From assembly GCA_947164605.1 (NCBI GenBank), contig CAMUXE010000010.1, positions 23,690 to 87,689 on the forward strand: a DNA stretch of 64,000 nt. Direction: 5' to 3'. Each line of letters begins with the position of its first letter. Position 1 is the stretch's first letter. A program made the position numbers and the translations under genes. Below the pieces are notes generated by a model that was not told where the DNA came from, made no database searches, and saw only the letters and a list, made by a program, of their open reading frames with translations. This stretch comes from an uncultured Lachnospiraceae bacterium. Its GTDB lineage: Bacteria > Bacillota > Clostridia > Lachnospirales > Lachnospiraceae. Of the stretch, positions 48,952 to 58,228 are shown piece by piece.

Positions 48952-49605
48952 ATGAAATTTTTTATTGATACAGCAAATATTGAAGAAATCCGTGATGCAG
49001 AGGAAATGGGGGTTATCAAGGGAGTTACAACAAATCCTTCACTTATTGCCAAGGAAGGTCGTGACTATATGGCGACACTTAAGGAGATTACTACAATTGT
49101 AGATGGTCCCATTAGTGGCGAAGTTAAGGCAAGTACAAGTGATGCAGCAGGCATGATTGAAGAGGGAAGACAGATTGCAGCTATTCATGAGAATATGGTA
49201 GTTAAGATCCCTATGACTGCTGAGGGTTTAAAGGCAGTTAAGGTACTCACAAAAGAGGGAATCAAGACCAATGTTACTCTTGTTTTTTCTGCAAACCAGG
49301 CTCTTTTAGCAGCTGAGGCTGGAGCTACATACGTTTCTCCATTCTTAGGCAGACTTGATGACATCAGTCAGCATGGCATTGACCTTATATCAGATATAGC
49401 TGAAATATTTGACATATACGGTTATGAGACAGAGATAATCGCAGCTTCAGTAAGAAATCCTATACATGTTACTGACTGTGCTCTTGCTGGTGCTGATATT
49501 GCAACGGTTCCATACAAGGTAATTATGCAAATGTTGCATCACCCACTCACAGACGAGGGAATTGAGAAATTCAAGAAGGATTATATTGCTGTATTTGGTG
49601 AGTAA
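48952..49605 (+). CDS. fsa: Transaldolase / fructose-6-phosphate aldolase family protein
   Basis: Short (217-residue) class I aldolase of the TalC/FSA/MipB type. It begins [20 protein letters not shown], has [13 protein letters not shown], the Schiff-base Lys in [14 protein letters not shown], and [20 protein letters not shown]. It catalyses dihydroxyacetone transfer or cleavage in sugar-phosphate metabolism; transaldolase versus aldolase activity cannot be separated by eye. AAGGAG precedes the ATG. Confidence 0.92.
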   Translation: MKFFIDTANIEEIRDAEEMGVIKGVTTNPSLIAKEGRDYMATLKEITTIVDGPISGEVKASTSDAAGMIEEGRQIAAIHENMVVKIPMTAEGLKAVKVLTKEGIKTNVTLVFSANQALLAAEAGATYVSPFLGRLDDISQHGIDLISDIAEIFDIYGYETEIIAASVRNPIHVTDCALAGADIATVPYKVIMQMLHHPLTDEGIEKFKKDYIAVFGE

Positions 49606-49713
49606 TTCTTATATAAAAGGTAATAGGTCTCAGTGTAGATATTAAGTGAAATACAGCACTTATAATAAATATCAAAAGTGAACAAAAGACGTGCAAAATT
49701 GGTCAAAACTTGA

Positions 49714-49719
49714 TATAAT
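49714..49719 (+). promoter_or_regulatory. Extended -10 promoter before the STAS gene
   Basis: TGATATAAT gives an extended -10 (TATAAT at 49714-49719); the -35 region is poor. It would drive the STAS gene through a leader containing the repeats at 49741-49836. Confidence 0.5.
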
Positions 49720-49740
49720 ATATGCATGATTTATAGCACA

Positions 49741-49836
49741 AATGATTATGAAAGTAATTACATAAATGATTATATATGACTATATATGATTATATATGAT
49801 TATATAAATGATCCTGTAAATAATTACATAAATAAT
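49741..49836. repeat. 10/12-bp AT-rich repeats before the STAS gene
   Basis: Three 10-bp units (ATGATTATAT, ATGACTATAT, ATGATTATAT) are flanked by 12-bp units of ATGATTATATAA / ATAATTACATAA type. They resemble the 12-bp units upstream of moxR. No gene is seen in 49606-49873. Confidence 0.8.
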
Positions 49837-49873
49837 CTAATTTGTGATCTTTGGGGAATGTGGAGGAATAGTT

Positions 49874-50179
49874 ATGAGCGAAGTAGTTAAGGGCTTAGTT
49901 AATGATGGTAAACTTGTGGTAGAGCTTATTGGACGCGTGGATACAAGTAATGCAGCAGGAGTTGGAGATGAGATTAAAGAACTTATTGCAGGAAATGAGG
50001 CATTGCCACTCGTACTTGATTTGGATAAGTTAGACTACATCTCATCAGCAGGACTTAGAGTGCTCTTGATGTTAAAGCAGATGAACGATGCAATCAAGCT
50101 TGTTAAGGTTTCTGATGAGATTTATGATATCTTTGATATCACTGGATTTGCCGATATATTTGACATAGAGCGCAAGTAG
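49874..50179 (+). CDS. STAS-domain anti-sigma factor antagonist
   Basis: 101-residue single STAS domain. The phosphorylatable Ser is in LDKLDYISSAGLRVLLMLKQ, as in SpoIIAA/RsbV. ATG at 49874 with GGAGG. In partner-switching systems this protein is phosphorylated by an RsbW-type kinase and dephosphorylated by a SpoIIE/RsbU-type phosphatase; both are encoded next. Confidence 0.92.
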   Translation: MSEVVKGLVNDGKLVVELIGRVDTSNAAGVGDEIKELIAGNEALPLVLDLDKLDYISSAGLRVLLMLKQMNDAIKLVKVSDEIYDIFDITGFADIFDIERK

Positions 50180-50261
50180 ACTGATAGATGTCGTAGGCTT
50201 CGTGCTTGTAGGAGAGGGGGAAAACTCCGACTTAGAATTTTTAATTCGATATTAAAAAAGA

Positions 50262-50346
50262 TGGCACCTTAGGCTGGGGCTGTCCATGCCAGTGACACTA
50301 AAATGCGTCATTATGGGCTGGGGAGCCTGGCTTGAGGTGCTTTTTG
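50262..50346 (+). other. Long imperfect hairpin between the STAS and kinase genes
   Basis: GCACCT and AGGCT near 50266 pair with AGCCT and AGGTGC ending at 50340. An inner CCAT/ATGG and AGTGAC/GTCATT stem completes an ~80-nt rod. TTTTT follows directly, so it can act as a terminator. The right arm is also the start of the 45-bp repeat described next. Confidence 0.6.
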
Positions 50347-50423
50347 AATGAATTTGAGCGCTTGGTTTATTGGATTTTGAGGTGTTTTTTGAATGAATTT
50401 GAGCGCTTGGTTTATTGCATTTT
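50334..50423. repeat. Two tandem 45-bp repeats
   Basis: Units at 50334-50378 and 50379-50423 begin GAGGTGCTTTTTGAATGAAT and GAGGTGTTTTTTGAATGAAT and continue TTGAGCGCTTGGTTTATTG with two base differences in total. They lie directly before the RsbW-like gene. Confidence 0.9.
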
Positions 50424-50467
50424 TAGCTTTTTTGAACTGATTGGGGAGTTTATATTGGAGGGCTTTT

Positions 50468-50881
50468 ATGGAGACAATACATGTGAATGCTAGTAAAGAA
50501 GAGATTGGCCAGGTCTTCGATTTTGTAAATAGTGAGCTTGAGGCGGCGGGGGCAGATCTCAAGATGAGGATGAAGATTCAGCTGGCAGTGGAAGAGATAT
50601 ATGTGAACATAGCTTCCTATGCCTATCCTGCTGGTGCACAGAATTTCGGGGCGGATGTAGCGGTCGATGTTAAAGATGGAGTCGCAAGGATTATCTTTAA
50701 GGATAGGGGGCTAAAGTACAATCCGCTTGAAAAAGAAGATCCTGATGTGACATTAGCGGCCAATGAGCGCCAGATAGGCGGACTGGGAATTTTCATGGTT
50801 AAGAAGATGATGGATGATGTCCTTTATGAATATCGCTACGAGGACGGGGCCAATATTTTGACATTAATTAAGAACTTGTAA
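50468..50881 (+). CDS. RsbW/SpoIIAB-type anti-sigma regulatory kinase
   Basis: 137-residue GHKL ATPase: IQLAVEEIYVNIASYAYP (N box) and GIFMVKKMMDDVLYEY (G box region). ATG at 50468 with GGAGGG 5 nt upstream. It should phosphorylate the STAS partner. No sigma factor gene is adjacent, so it may bind a sigma encoded elsewhere or another target. The phosphatase gene starts 12 nt downstream. Confidence 0.92.
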   Translation: METIHVNASKEEIGQVFDFVNSELEAAGADLKMRMKIQLAVEEIYVNIASYAYPAGAQNFGADVAVDVKDGVARIIFKDRGLKYNPLEKEDPDVTLAANERQIGGLGIFMVKKMMDDVLYEYRYEDGANILTLIKNL

Positions 50882-50893
50882 GGAGGGACATAT

Positions 50894-53311
50894 ATGGTTT
50901 TCGTAAAACTTGCTCTGGTAGCCATTCTGCCGGTGTTCTTTACGGTAATGATTGACCAGTTAGATAAAAAGACAGCCTTTGGAAAGCTTGCTTACTGGCC
51001 TAAGCAGATAATCATAGGTCTGATATTTGGACTTGTTGCAAGTTATGCAACATCTCACAGCGTGGACTTTTCCACTAGTTCTTGCAATGTGAGGGATTCC
51101 GCTCCAATATGTGCGGGCCTCTTTTTTGGAGGACCGGCGGGCATCATAGCTGGTCTGATTGGAGGAATAGAGCGATACTTTGCAACCTACTGGTTTGGAG
51201 TAGCAGAATACACCCAGCTTGGATGCTCGATAGCAACCGTTTTAGCGGGTCTCTTTGCAGGCTGTCTTCGCAAGTATATATTCAGCAATAAGCGCCCGAG
51301 CTGGGTAAATGCATTTTTGATAGCTACATTTGCCGAATTGGTTCACATGCTCTTTTTATTCTTAACTCATCTGGACGATATAAGCACTGCATACACAGTA
51401 GTCAAGGATAATGTGCTTCCAATGTGCACTATCAACGCGATTGCTGTTGGAGTTGCAGCAGAAGTTATAGCAATTATGGATGGAAAGGCCTTTAGAAAGA
51501 AGAATGAATATAGGAAGATAAGCCAGACCTTTGCTATATGGCTGGGTGTGACGGTAATCGCTTCATTTACCATTTCAATGCTTTTCTCAAACCTTTTACA
51601 GATCAAGATGGCTGATGAATTTGCCGATGACCAGATTCACTTGAATATTGTGGATATAACCAAGGAAGTGCATGATACTTCTGATGCTAACCTTCTTGCC
51701 ATAAGCCACAGTATCGCCGATGAAATCAAAGAGGACGGCTATGAGACTGAGACCTTGGAAAAATTGGTCAAAAAGTACGATGTGATTGAGATTGATATAA
51801 TCAATAAGCAGAATGTCAACATTGCATCTAACATTGCGGCCAATGTGGGCTTCAATCTCATGATGGGTGACCAGTCACGCGAATTTACAGTTCTCGCTGA
51901 TGGAAGTCAGACAGAATATGTACAGGATTATCAGCCTATGGCCCAGGATTCAAGCAAATACCGCAAGTATGCTGGTGTTTATTTAGGAATTGGGCCTGCG
52001 GCTTATATACAGGTGGCCTACGATGCTAACCAGCTCCAGTCAGACATAGATGGAAGAATTGTCGGCGTTGCAAAGAACAGGCATATAGGAAAGAGCGGCA
52101 CTATCATAATCGCTGATGAGTACGGTGATATTGTCTCATCATCTGGTGATTATGTGGGGAAGAATCTTACTGATTTCGGAGTTGAACTTGATAAATCAAG
52201 GGCTGACAAGGTTTCCACAACAGTGGTGGATGGAAAGAAGTATTATTATGAGTTCACATTTGCCGAGGGATATGCAATTCTAGGAATCCTGCCTAATACA
52301 GATGCCATGCAGTTTAGAGATTTGTCGGTATACATTACAATGATTATGCAGATTTTGATTTTTGACATGCTCTTTATCCTGATTTATTTCCTGATTAAGA
52401 GGATTGTTGTCAACAATATCAACAAGGTCAATGATTCACTTAATCAGATTACCAATGGCGATTTGAACGTTTTGGTAGATGTGCGCTCCAATGAGGAGTT
52501 TCAGACCCTCTCAGAGGATATCAATACTATGGTCAACAGGCTTAAGGACTATATAGCTGAGGCAGCAGCCCGTATTGACAAGGAACTTGAATTTGCAAGA
52601 ACGATTCAGGAATCGGCGCTGCCTAGGGTCTTTCCACCATTTCCAAATATCAAGGAATTTGACATATTTGCCGACATGTTCACAGCCAAAGAGGTGGGCG
52701 GCGATTTCTATGACTTTTATATGCTGTCTGACAACAGGGTTGCTTTTATGATTGCCGATGTCTCAGGTAAGGGCATTCCAGCTGCCATGTTTATGATGCA
52801 GTCAAAGGCTATGCTTAAAAGCTTCGCCGAGTCCAATATGTTGGTTGAAGATTGCTTTAATGCTGCCAATGAGCGCATTGCTAAGCAAAATGATGCGAAG
52901 ATGTTCCTGACAGCTTGGATGGGCATTCTGGATATTGACACGGGACATGTCAACTTCGTAAATGCCGGTCACAATCCGCCACTTCTCTATAGAAATGGTA
53001 AGTTTGAGTATTTAAAGACCAGAGCAAACCTCGTGCTCACAGGATTTCCGGGAATCAAGTACAAGAAGGGAGAGCTTGATCTGGCACCTGGCGAGATGAT
53101 TTTCCTCTACACTGATGGTGTAACTGAGGATCAGAACCTGGCTCAGGAACTTTACGGCGAGGATAGACTTCTCGACCTGCTTAACAGCATTGAGAATCCA
53201 GAACCAACTAATATCATTCCAGCTGTCAAGGAGGCGGTCGATGCATTTGCCGGAGAGGCAGCCCAATTTGATGATATAACTATGATTAGTTTAAAATACA
53301 AGGGAAAATAG
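50894..53311 (+). CDS. Membrane SpoIIE-type PP2C phosphatase with 5TM-LytS sensor
   Basis: 805 residues. The N-terminal ~200 form a 5TMR-LytS-like membrane sensor (LFFGGPAGIIAGLIGGIERY). Then come another helix, an extracytoplasmic Cache-like region (about 250-465, GKSGTIIIADEYGDIVSSSG), a membrane helix and a HAMP domain (about 495-550). The C-terminal PP2C/SpoIIE domain has KEVGGDFYDFYMLSDNRVAF, MIADVSGKGIPAAMFM, NAGHNPPLLYR, LYTDGVTE and FDDITMISLKYKGK. Likely dephosphorylates the STAS protein on an outside signal. Confidence 0.93.
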   Translation: MVFVKLALVAILPVFFTVMIDQLDKKTAFGKLAYWPKQIIIGLIFGLVASYATSHSVDFSTSSCNVRDSAPICAGLFFGGPAGIIAGLIGGIERYFATYWFGVAEYTQLGCSIATVLAGLFAGCLRKYIFSNKRPSWVNAFLIATFAELVHMLFLFLTHLDDISTAYTVVKDNVLPMCTINAIAVGVAAEVIAIMDGKAFRKKNEYRKISQTFAIWLGVTVIASFTISMLFSNLLQIKMADEFADDQIHLNIVDITKEVHDTSDANLLAISHSIADEIKEDGYETETLEKLVKKYDVIEIDIINKQNVNIASNIAANVGFNLMMGDQSREFTVLADGSQTEYVQDYQPMAQDSSKYRKYAGVYLGIGPAAYIQVAYDANQLQSDIDGRIVGVAKNRHIGKSGTIIIADEYGDIVSSSGDYVGKNLTDFGVELDKSRADKVSTTVVDGKKYYYEFTFAEGYAILGILPNTDAMQFRDLSVYITMIMQILIFDMLFILIYFLIKRIVVNNINKVNDSLNQITNGDLNVLVDVRSNEEFQTLSEDINTMVNRLKDYIAEAAARIDKELEFARTIQESALPRVFPPFPNIKEFDIFADMFTAKEVGGDFYDFYMLSDNRVAFMIADVSGKGIPAAMFMMQSKAMLKSFAESNMLVEDCFNAANERIAKQNDAKMFLTAWMGILDIDTGHVNFVNAGHNPPLLYRNGKFEYLKTRANLVLTGFPGIKYKKGELDLAPGEMIFLYTDGVTEDQNLAQELYGEDRLLDLLNSIENPEPTNIIPAVKEAVDAFAGEAAQFDDITMISLKYKGK

Positions 53312-53339
53312 AAAGAATAGGACGATTGATTAGAATAAG

Positions 53340-53963
53340 ATGAGACTTTACATTTCGGATCAGCATTTCTTTGATTCTGGGGTCTGCTTTAATATGGATA
53401 AGCGTGGCTTTGAGACGATTGAAGAGATGAATGAATATATGATAAGACAGTGGAATAGCAAAGTTAAAAGAGGCGATGAGATCTTTGTCATAGGGGATAT
53501 GTTCTCATACAAGGAAACTGGCATAGAGGGAATCAATAAGGTTCTTCATCATCTGAATGGCAAGATTTACCTCTGCATTGGAAACCATGATGAGGGCTGG
53601 ATTAGGAAGAAGGGGGTAGATCTTGCTAGGTTTACCTGGATCAGACAAACTGCTGTAGTGAGCGACCAGGGCAGGGAAGTTTTGCTTGCTCACTACCCAA
53701 TTCCCTTTTTTGGCAAGAATCACGCCAGGACCAAGGCTGGTGATTTGAGAACTTTTATGCTGCATGGTCATGTACATGCTTCGCCAGAAGCAGACTTGCT
53801 CTATAAGTTTCAGGATATGGCAGCAGATAGCTACTTTACAAACAGGGCGGGAGAGCAGGAGAGCATGAAGATAAACATGCTCAACACCTTTTGCGGATAT
53901 TCAGATTACAAGCCACTTTCAATAGATGAGTGGATTGAGGTCAACAAGGCTTTACATAGATAA
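53340..53963 (+). CDS. Calcineurin-like metallophosphoesterase
   Basis: 207 residues with the complete dimetal site: ISDQHFFD (D-x-H), VIGDMFSY (GD), CIGNHDEGW (GNHD), LLAHYPIPF and LHGHVHASPE (GHxH). Substrate unknown; related small phosphoesterases act on nucleotides or are of unknown role. ATG at 53340, 28 nt after the phosphatase gene, perhaps transcribed with it. Confidence 0.88.
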   Translation: MRLYISDQHFFDSGVCFNMDKRGFETIEEMNEYMIRQWNSKVKRGDEIFVIGDMFSYKETGIEGINKVLHHLNGKIYLCIGNHDEGWIRKKGVDLARFTWIRQTAVVSDQGREVLLAHYPIPFFGKNHARTKAGDLRTFMLHGHVHASPEADLLYKFQDMAADSYFTNRAGEQESMKINMLNTFCGYSDYKPLSIDEWIEVNKALHR

Positions 53964-54000
53964 AAAAGCTTATCTTGGGTTGTCATAACAAGATTTAGCA

Positions 54001-54029
54001 TTGACCTAAAATGAAAATTATAGTAAGAT
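54001..54029 (+). promoter_or_regulatory. Promoter of the gluconate dehydrogenase-like gene
   Basis: TTGACC (54001-54006) and TAAGAT (54024-54029), spacer 17 bp, giving a leader of about 45 nt. Confidence 0.75.
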
Positions 54030-54081
54030 ATGTATTAAGGGCGCATTCTAGCCTTAATAAAATTTCAAAGGAGATTTAAAA

Positions 54082-54951
54082 ATGTCTGGAATTATTGATC
54101 AGTTTAAGTTAACAGGCAAAGTTGCATGGATTACAGGTGCATCTTATGGTTTAGGTCTTGCATACGCTACAGCATTCGCTGAGGCTGGTGCTAAGATTGT
54201 TTTCAACGATATTAATCAGGACCTCGTAGATAGAGGACTCGCTGAGTATAAGAAGTTAGGCCTTGAGGTTTACGGAGCAGTTTGTGACGTAACTAACGAG
54301 GAGCAGGTTAACGCATTCGTAAAGGATGTAGAGGAGAAGGTTGGAACAATCGATATCCTTGTTAACAATGCTGGTATCATCAAGAGAATTCCTATGCACG
54401 AGATGTCAAAGGCTCAGTGGGATCAGGTTATCAATGTTGACTTGACAGGTCCATTCCTTTGCTCAAAGGCAGTTCTTCCTAAGATGATGGAGAAGGGTTA
54501 TGGAAAGATCATCAACGCTTGTTCTATGATGTCTGAGTTCGGCCGTGAGACAGTTTCTGCATACGCAGCTGCTAAGGGTGGTCTCAAGATGCTCACAAGA
54601 AATATCTGTTCAGAGTACGGTCAGTACAACATTCAGTGTAATGCTATCGGACCTGGTTACATCGCTACTCCACAGACAGCACCACTTCGTGAGAAGCAGG
54701 CTGACGGTTCTATGAACCCATTCGATAGATTCATCCGTTCTAAGACACCAGCTCAGAGATGGGGAAAGACAGAGGATCTTATGGGTCTTGCAGTATTCCT
54801 TGCTTCACCAGCTTCTGACTTCATCAACGGTCAGGTTGTTTACATCGATGGTGGTATCTCAGCTTACATCGGTCAGGATCCTAACAATCTTGATGAGTCT
54901 AAGTTCGCAGAGCAGGAGACATCTGAGGATGTTCAGGTTGTAGATCGCTAA
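54082..54951 (+). CDS. Short-chain dehydrogenase, gluconate 5-dehydrogenase-like
   Basis: 289 residues. NAD(P)-binding TGASYGLGLAYATAFAEAGA, the NNAG motif in LVNNAGIIKR, catalytic Ser in INACSMMSEFGRE and YAAAK, and a C-terminal VVYIDGGISAYIGQDPNN. Sequence style fits gluconate 5-dehydrogenases that interconvert gluconate and 5-ketogluconate. Very regular codon choice (many GTT, AAG, TTC) suggests high expression. It has its own promoter and terminator. AAGGAG precedes the ATG. Confidence 0.85.
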   Translation: MSGIIDQFKLTGKVAWITGASYGLGLAYATAFAEAGAKIVFNDINQDLVDRGLAEYKKLGLEVYGAVCDVTNEEQVNAFVKDVEEKVGTIDILVNNAGIIKRIPMHEMSKAQWDQVINVDLTGPFLCSKAVLPKMMEKGYGKIINACSMMSEFGRETVSAYAAAKGGLKMLTRNICSEYGQYNIQCNAIGPGYIATPQTAPLREKQADGSMNPFDRFIRSKTPAQRWGKTEDLMGLAVFLASPASDFINGQVVYIDGGISAYIGQDPNNLDESKFAEQETSEDVQVVDR

Positions 54952-55020
54952 TCAGTGATATGCAAATATGCTTGTAAAGGAATTTAGAATTTAATTTTAG
55001 ATTTTTCTTAAGTATAATAA

Positions 55021-55059
55021 AGGCACTTGCCACAGGCTTTCCTGGGCAAGCGCCTTTTT
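55021..55059 (+). terminator. Terminator after the SDR gene
   Basis: AGGC-CTTGCC (55021-55031) pairs with GGCAAG-GCCT (55045-55055) with one A/C mismatch, followed by TTTTTG. Confidence 0.9.
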
Positions 55060-55099
55060 GTATATTGAGAATTTTTAGGAGAAGTTTATCTAGTGACAA

Positions 55100-55139
55100 A
55101 AGGGGCATTTTTCCTTGATGGAAAAAATGCCCCTTCTTT
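55100..55139 (-). terminator. Terminator of hflX
   Basis: AAGGGGCATTTTTCC (55100-55114) faces GGAAAAAATGCCCCTT (55120-55135) around a TTGAT loop. T-rich bases flank both sides, so it can work in either direction; it lies between convergent genes. Confidence 0.85.
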
Positions 55140-55168
55140 TGCTTATAAATTGACCTAAGCGTCCAATT

Positions 55169-56497
55169 CTAATCTTCTTTAAGCTCGTATTTTTTGTAAT
55201 GGCCGTAATCGCGGTTGCTCAGAGTTGCCTTGATTTTTACTCCCTCGGGAAGGTATTCAATGGCCTCAACTGTGGCATGGGTTTGAATTGTATTTACCGC
55301 GGCTCCGTCAGAGTACGGTATCAGCAGACTGCACTGAACATGCCCTTTTGATAAGACTTCCTCTATTAGTTCAATCAGCTTATCTAGGCCAATGCTGTAT
55401 TTAGCAGACATATAGATGTTTACAGTGTCTCTGTCTTTTCTGACATATGGCAAAGTGCTCTCAGGAGCTTGCTCATCTCTGAAAGTTCTAGGGAGGTCAG
55501 CCTTGTTAAAAACATTTATCACGGGAATATCGCCGGCACCTATCTCTTTGAGGGTGCTCAGGGTGACATTCATCTGTTTTGGCCATTCCTCGTCTGAATA
55601 GTCGATAACGTTGAGCAGAAGGTCAGCATATGTGGCTTCCTCAAGAGTTGAGTTGAAGGCCTTTACAAGGGTGTGAGGCAGCTCACTTACAAAACCTACA
55701 GTGTCTGAGATAAGCATCTTTCTAAAGCCTGGAGCTTGAATGCTTCTGACTGTGGTGTCAAGTGTGGCGAAGAGGAAATTGCCCTCCATAACCTGCTTAT
55801 CCTTGTCATCTGAGCCGTATGAGCGAAGCAGAGCGTTCATAAGGGATGATTTGCCTGCGTTTGTGTATCCCACAAGGGAAATCCTTGGAATACCAGAGTT
55901 GGAGCGCTTCAAAGCCTGAGTGCGGCGCTCTGTTGCGCACTGCTCAAGATCTTTTCTGAGGTCACTCAGTATTTTTTCTATGATACGTCTGTCGAGCTCA
56001 ATTTTCTTCTCGCCGGAACCTTTATTACTCAGACTTCCGCTGGCACCGCCCTGTCTGCCGAGTTCCTGGTGCATGCCGGATAGTCTAGGAAGCACATACT
56101 GAAGGCGTGCGTACTCAACTTGTAGCTTAGCCTCTCGGCTTCTGGCCCTTATGGCAAATATTTCTAAGATTACATCTGTTCTGTCAATGACCTGAACTTT
56201 GCAGGCATCCTCCAGGTTTCGAATCTGCATGGCAGTGAGTGGCTCGTTGGTGATGACAAGGTCAGCATCCATCATATGCACAACTTCTACAAGTTCCATG
56301 AGCTTACCTGATCCCATAAGAGTGGCCTTGTTAAGCACAGGATTTCTCTGAGTTACAGTTGTGAGAACTTCTATATCGCAGGCATCAACGAGTTGAGCAA
56401 GTTCATCGAGTGATGCGTCAAAGTCGTCATCATCCAAGTCTCTGGAATTGATACCTACTAAAACAGCACGGCGCTTTCTTTCTTGATTGTCGTACAT
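55169..56497 (-). CDS. hflX: Ribosome-associated GTPase HflX
   Basis: GTPase that splits stalled or hibernating ribosomes. N-terminal HflX domain (VGINSRDLDDDDFDASLDEL, LVITNEPLTAMQIRNLEDAC, VIDRTDVILEIFAIRARSRE, QLGRQGG-type linker) and G domain with GYTNAGKSSLMNALL, SDTVGFVSELPHTLV and NKADLP. The ATG at 56497 (MYDNQERKRRAVLVGI) has AAAGGA upstream; a TTG 21 nt earlier is possible. Divergent from the MATE gene. Confidence 0.95.
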   Translation of the reverse strand: MYDNQERKRRAVLVGINSRDLDDDDFDASLDELAQLVDACDIEVLTTVTQRNPVLNKATLMGSGKLMELVEVVHMMDADLVITNEPLTAMQIRNLEDACKVQVIDRTDVILEIFAIRARSREAKLQVEYARLQYVLPRLSGMHQELGRQGGASGSLSNKGSGEKKIELDRRIIEKILSDLRKDLEQCATERRTQALKRSNSGIPRISLVGYTNAGKSSLMNALLRSYGSDDKDKQVMEGNFLFATLDTTVRSIQAPGFRKMLISDTVGFVSELPHTLVKAFNSTLEEATYADLLLNVIDYSDEEWPKQMNVTLSTLKEIGAGDIPVINVFNKADLPRTFRDEQAPESTLPYVRKDRDTVNIYMSAKYSIGLDKLIELIEEVLSKGHVQCSLLIPYSDGAAVNTIQTHATVEAIEYLPEGVKIKATLSNRDYGHYKKYELKED

Positions 56498-56643
56498 AAA
56501 AATAATTTCCTTTCCCAATAAAACTACTTTGTATTATAATATGTCGGTATGTCTGACACAAGACAGATTAGGAAATCTAAGTATCGTGCAGTATTATGTG
56601 GACTGATACGGAAGAAGGATTCAGAAAGATATGGAGGATAGGT

Positions 56644-57987
56644 ATGCGGGATTTAACCAAGGGAAGTATAAATAAGCATATATTTGCCTTTGCTTTGCCT
56701 GTACTTATAGGCAATCTTTTGCAGCTCACTTACAATTTAGTTGATACAAAGATTGTAAGTATGGTGTTGGGAAGTGGGCCGCTTGCAGCAGTCGGCTCGA
56801 CAAATTCAGTTTACTCGCTGATTATAGGCTTTCTTCAAGGCTTGACCAATGGCTTCGCAATTATTGTCGCACAGAGTTACGGGGCTGGCGACCGCAAACA
56901 GCTTAAAAAGGCGGTGGCGCATTCATTGAGCCTGGGTATAGGAACCTCGCTCTTTCTCACCTTTATGGTTTTAGTTTTTTTGAGGCCGCTTTTAATAGCC
57001 TTAAATACGCCAACAGCAATCCTGGACGAAGCCTACTCATATATCTTCATAGTATTTGCCGGAATGACGGTGCTTATGCTCTATAACGTCTGTTGCGCCA
57101 TTCTGAGAGCTATCGGCGACACGATTACGCCCCTTGTCTTTTTGGGCATCTCAGTTATGCTCAATGTTGTAGGAGACTATGTGAGTATGGCTGTTTTTGG
57201 CATGGGGGTCAAAGGAGCTGCCTATGCAACCGTTGTCGCCCAGCTTCTTGCTATGATTGCCTGCTTTATATACATGTTCAAGAAGTACGAGATTCTCAGG
57301 TTTAGCCGCTCTGATTTAAGCCTTGATTTGGCACTTTCTGGGAAAATGATGTCGACAGGCCTATCTATGGGCTTTATGAGCTCACTTGTCGCTATCGGTA
57401 CAGTAATCCTACAGGGGGCAATCAACTCATTTGGCGAGGAGACAATTATTGCCCACTCAACAGCTAGACGCCTGACTGAAATGTTTATGATGATGTTTGC
57501 GGTTCTTGGCACAACTATGGCCACTTTTTGCGGACAGAATCTGGGAGCTAAGAAATACGGCAGAATTAAGAAGGGTATAAAGCTCTCAATTCTGTATGGT
57601 TGGATTTGGTCCTTCACTATGGTGCTGATTGCCTACACTCTGGCTCCATTCATGATTAAGATTTTGATAAGTTCTGACAACAAGACTATTATCGATACAG
57701 CTTCTCTCTATCTTCGCATTGATTCGACTCTTTACTGGGTTACAGCGGTTATCACAATCACGAGAAACTCTTTGCAGGGTATAGGTGACAAGATAACACC
57801 ACTGGTATCAAGCAGTTTAGAGTTAGTTGGCAAGCTCCTTGTAGTAATCTTCCTGGTCCCACCTTTGGGCTACATGGGTGTAATCCTTGCAGAGCCTATA
57901 GTGTGGGTAGTTATGGTAATTCCTTTGATTATAAAGCTTTTGAAGGTATTTAAGATGGAGGAAAGCGAGGAAGCAGATTTATTATAA
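56644..57987 (+). CDS. MATE-family efflux transporter
   Basis: 447-residue protein with about twelve membrane helices in two related halves (PVLIGNLLQLTYNLVDTKIV near the start; MSTGLSMGFMSSLVAIGTVI opening the second half). MATE pumps export organic cations or drugs using Na+ or H+ gradients. The ATG at 56644 (MRDLTKGSINKHIF) with GGAGGA is the start. Substrate unknown. Confidence 0.92.
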   Translation: MRDLTKGSINKHIFAFALPVLIGNLLQLTYNLVDTKIVSMVLGSGPLAAVGSTNSVYSLIIGFLQGLTNGFAIIVAQSYGAGDRKQLKKAVAHSLSLGIGTSLFLTFMVLVFLRPLLIALNTPTAILDEAYSYIFIVFAGMTVLMLYNVCCAILRAIGDTITPLVFLGISVMLNVVGDYVSMAVFGMGVKGAAYATVVAQLLAMIACFIYMFKKYEILRFSRSDLSLDLALSGKMMSTGLSMGFMSSLVAIGTVILQGAINSFGEETIIAHSTARRLTEMFMMMFAVLGTTMATFCGQNLGAKKYGRIKKGIKLSILYGWIWSFTMVLIAYTLAPFMIKILISSDNKTIIDTASLYLRIDSTLYWVTAVITITRNSLQGIGDKITPLVSSSLELVGKLLVVIFLVPPLGYMGVILAEPIVWVVMVIPLIIKLLKVFKMEESEEADLL

Positions 57988-57993
57988 ATGTGC

Positions 57994-58022
57994 TTGACAA
58001 ATGTATTGGCTTTTGATAAAAT
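57994..58022 (+). promoter_or_regulatory. Promoter of tRNA-Ser
   Basis: TTGACA (57994-57999) and TAAAAT (58017-58022), spacer 17 bp. The RNA would begin about 100 nt before the tRNA. That leader contains a hairpin of AACA/TGTT and CGAG/CTCG (58077-58099). It is not the small SRP RNA as I know its apical loop. Confidence 0.85.
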
Positions 58023-58128
58023 AAATTTCACGTTGGGCTGTGATGATACGTCTGGGGCATCCTTGAGATGTTTAGCAACAGTGCGAGTGGCTCGATGTTA
58101 AGATATAAATTAAAGCCAATGCAGATCT

Positions 58129-58216
58129 GGAGTAGTACTCAAGAGGCTGAAGAGGCGCCCCTGCTAAGGGTGTAGGTCGGGCAACCGGCGCGAGGGTTCA
58201 AATCCCTCCTGCTCCG
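58129..58216 (+). tRNA. tRNA-Ser(GCT)
   Basis: 88-nt class II tRNA. Acceptor GGAGTAG pairs with CTGCTCC. The anticodon stem CGCCC/GGGTG encloses loop CTGCTAA with anticodon GCT (58163-58165). A long variable arm follows, then the T-arm GAGGG-TTCAAAT-CCCTC and discriminator G. CCA is not encoded. It reads AGC/AGU codons. Confidence 0.96.
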
Positions 58217-58228
58217 TTGGTAGAAGTT

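Noticed and set aside
58023..58128. Small SRP RNA upstream of tRNA-Ser
   Set aside because: The conserved apical loop (GGAAG...AGCAGC-type) is not present.
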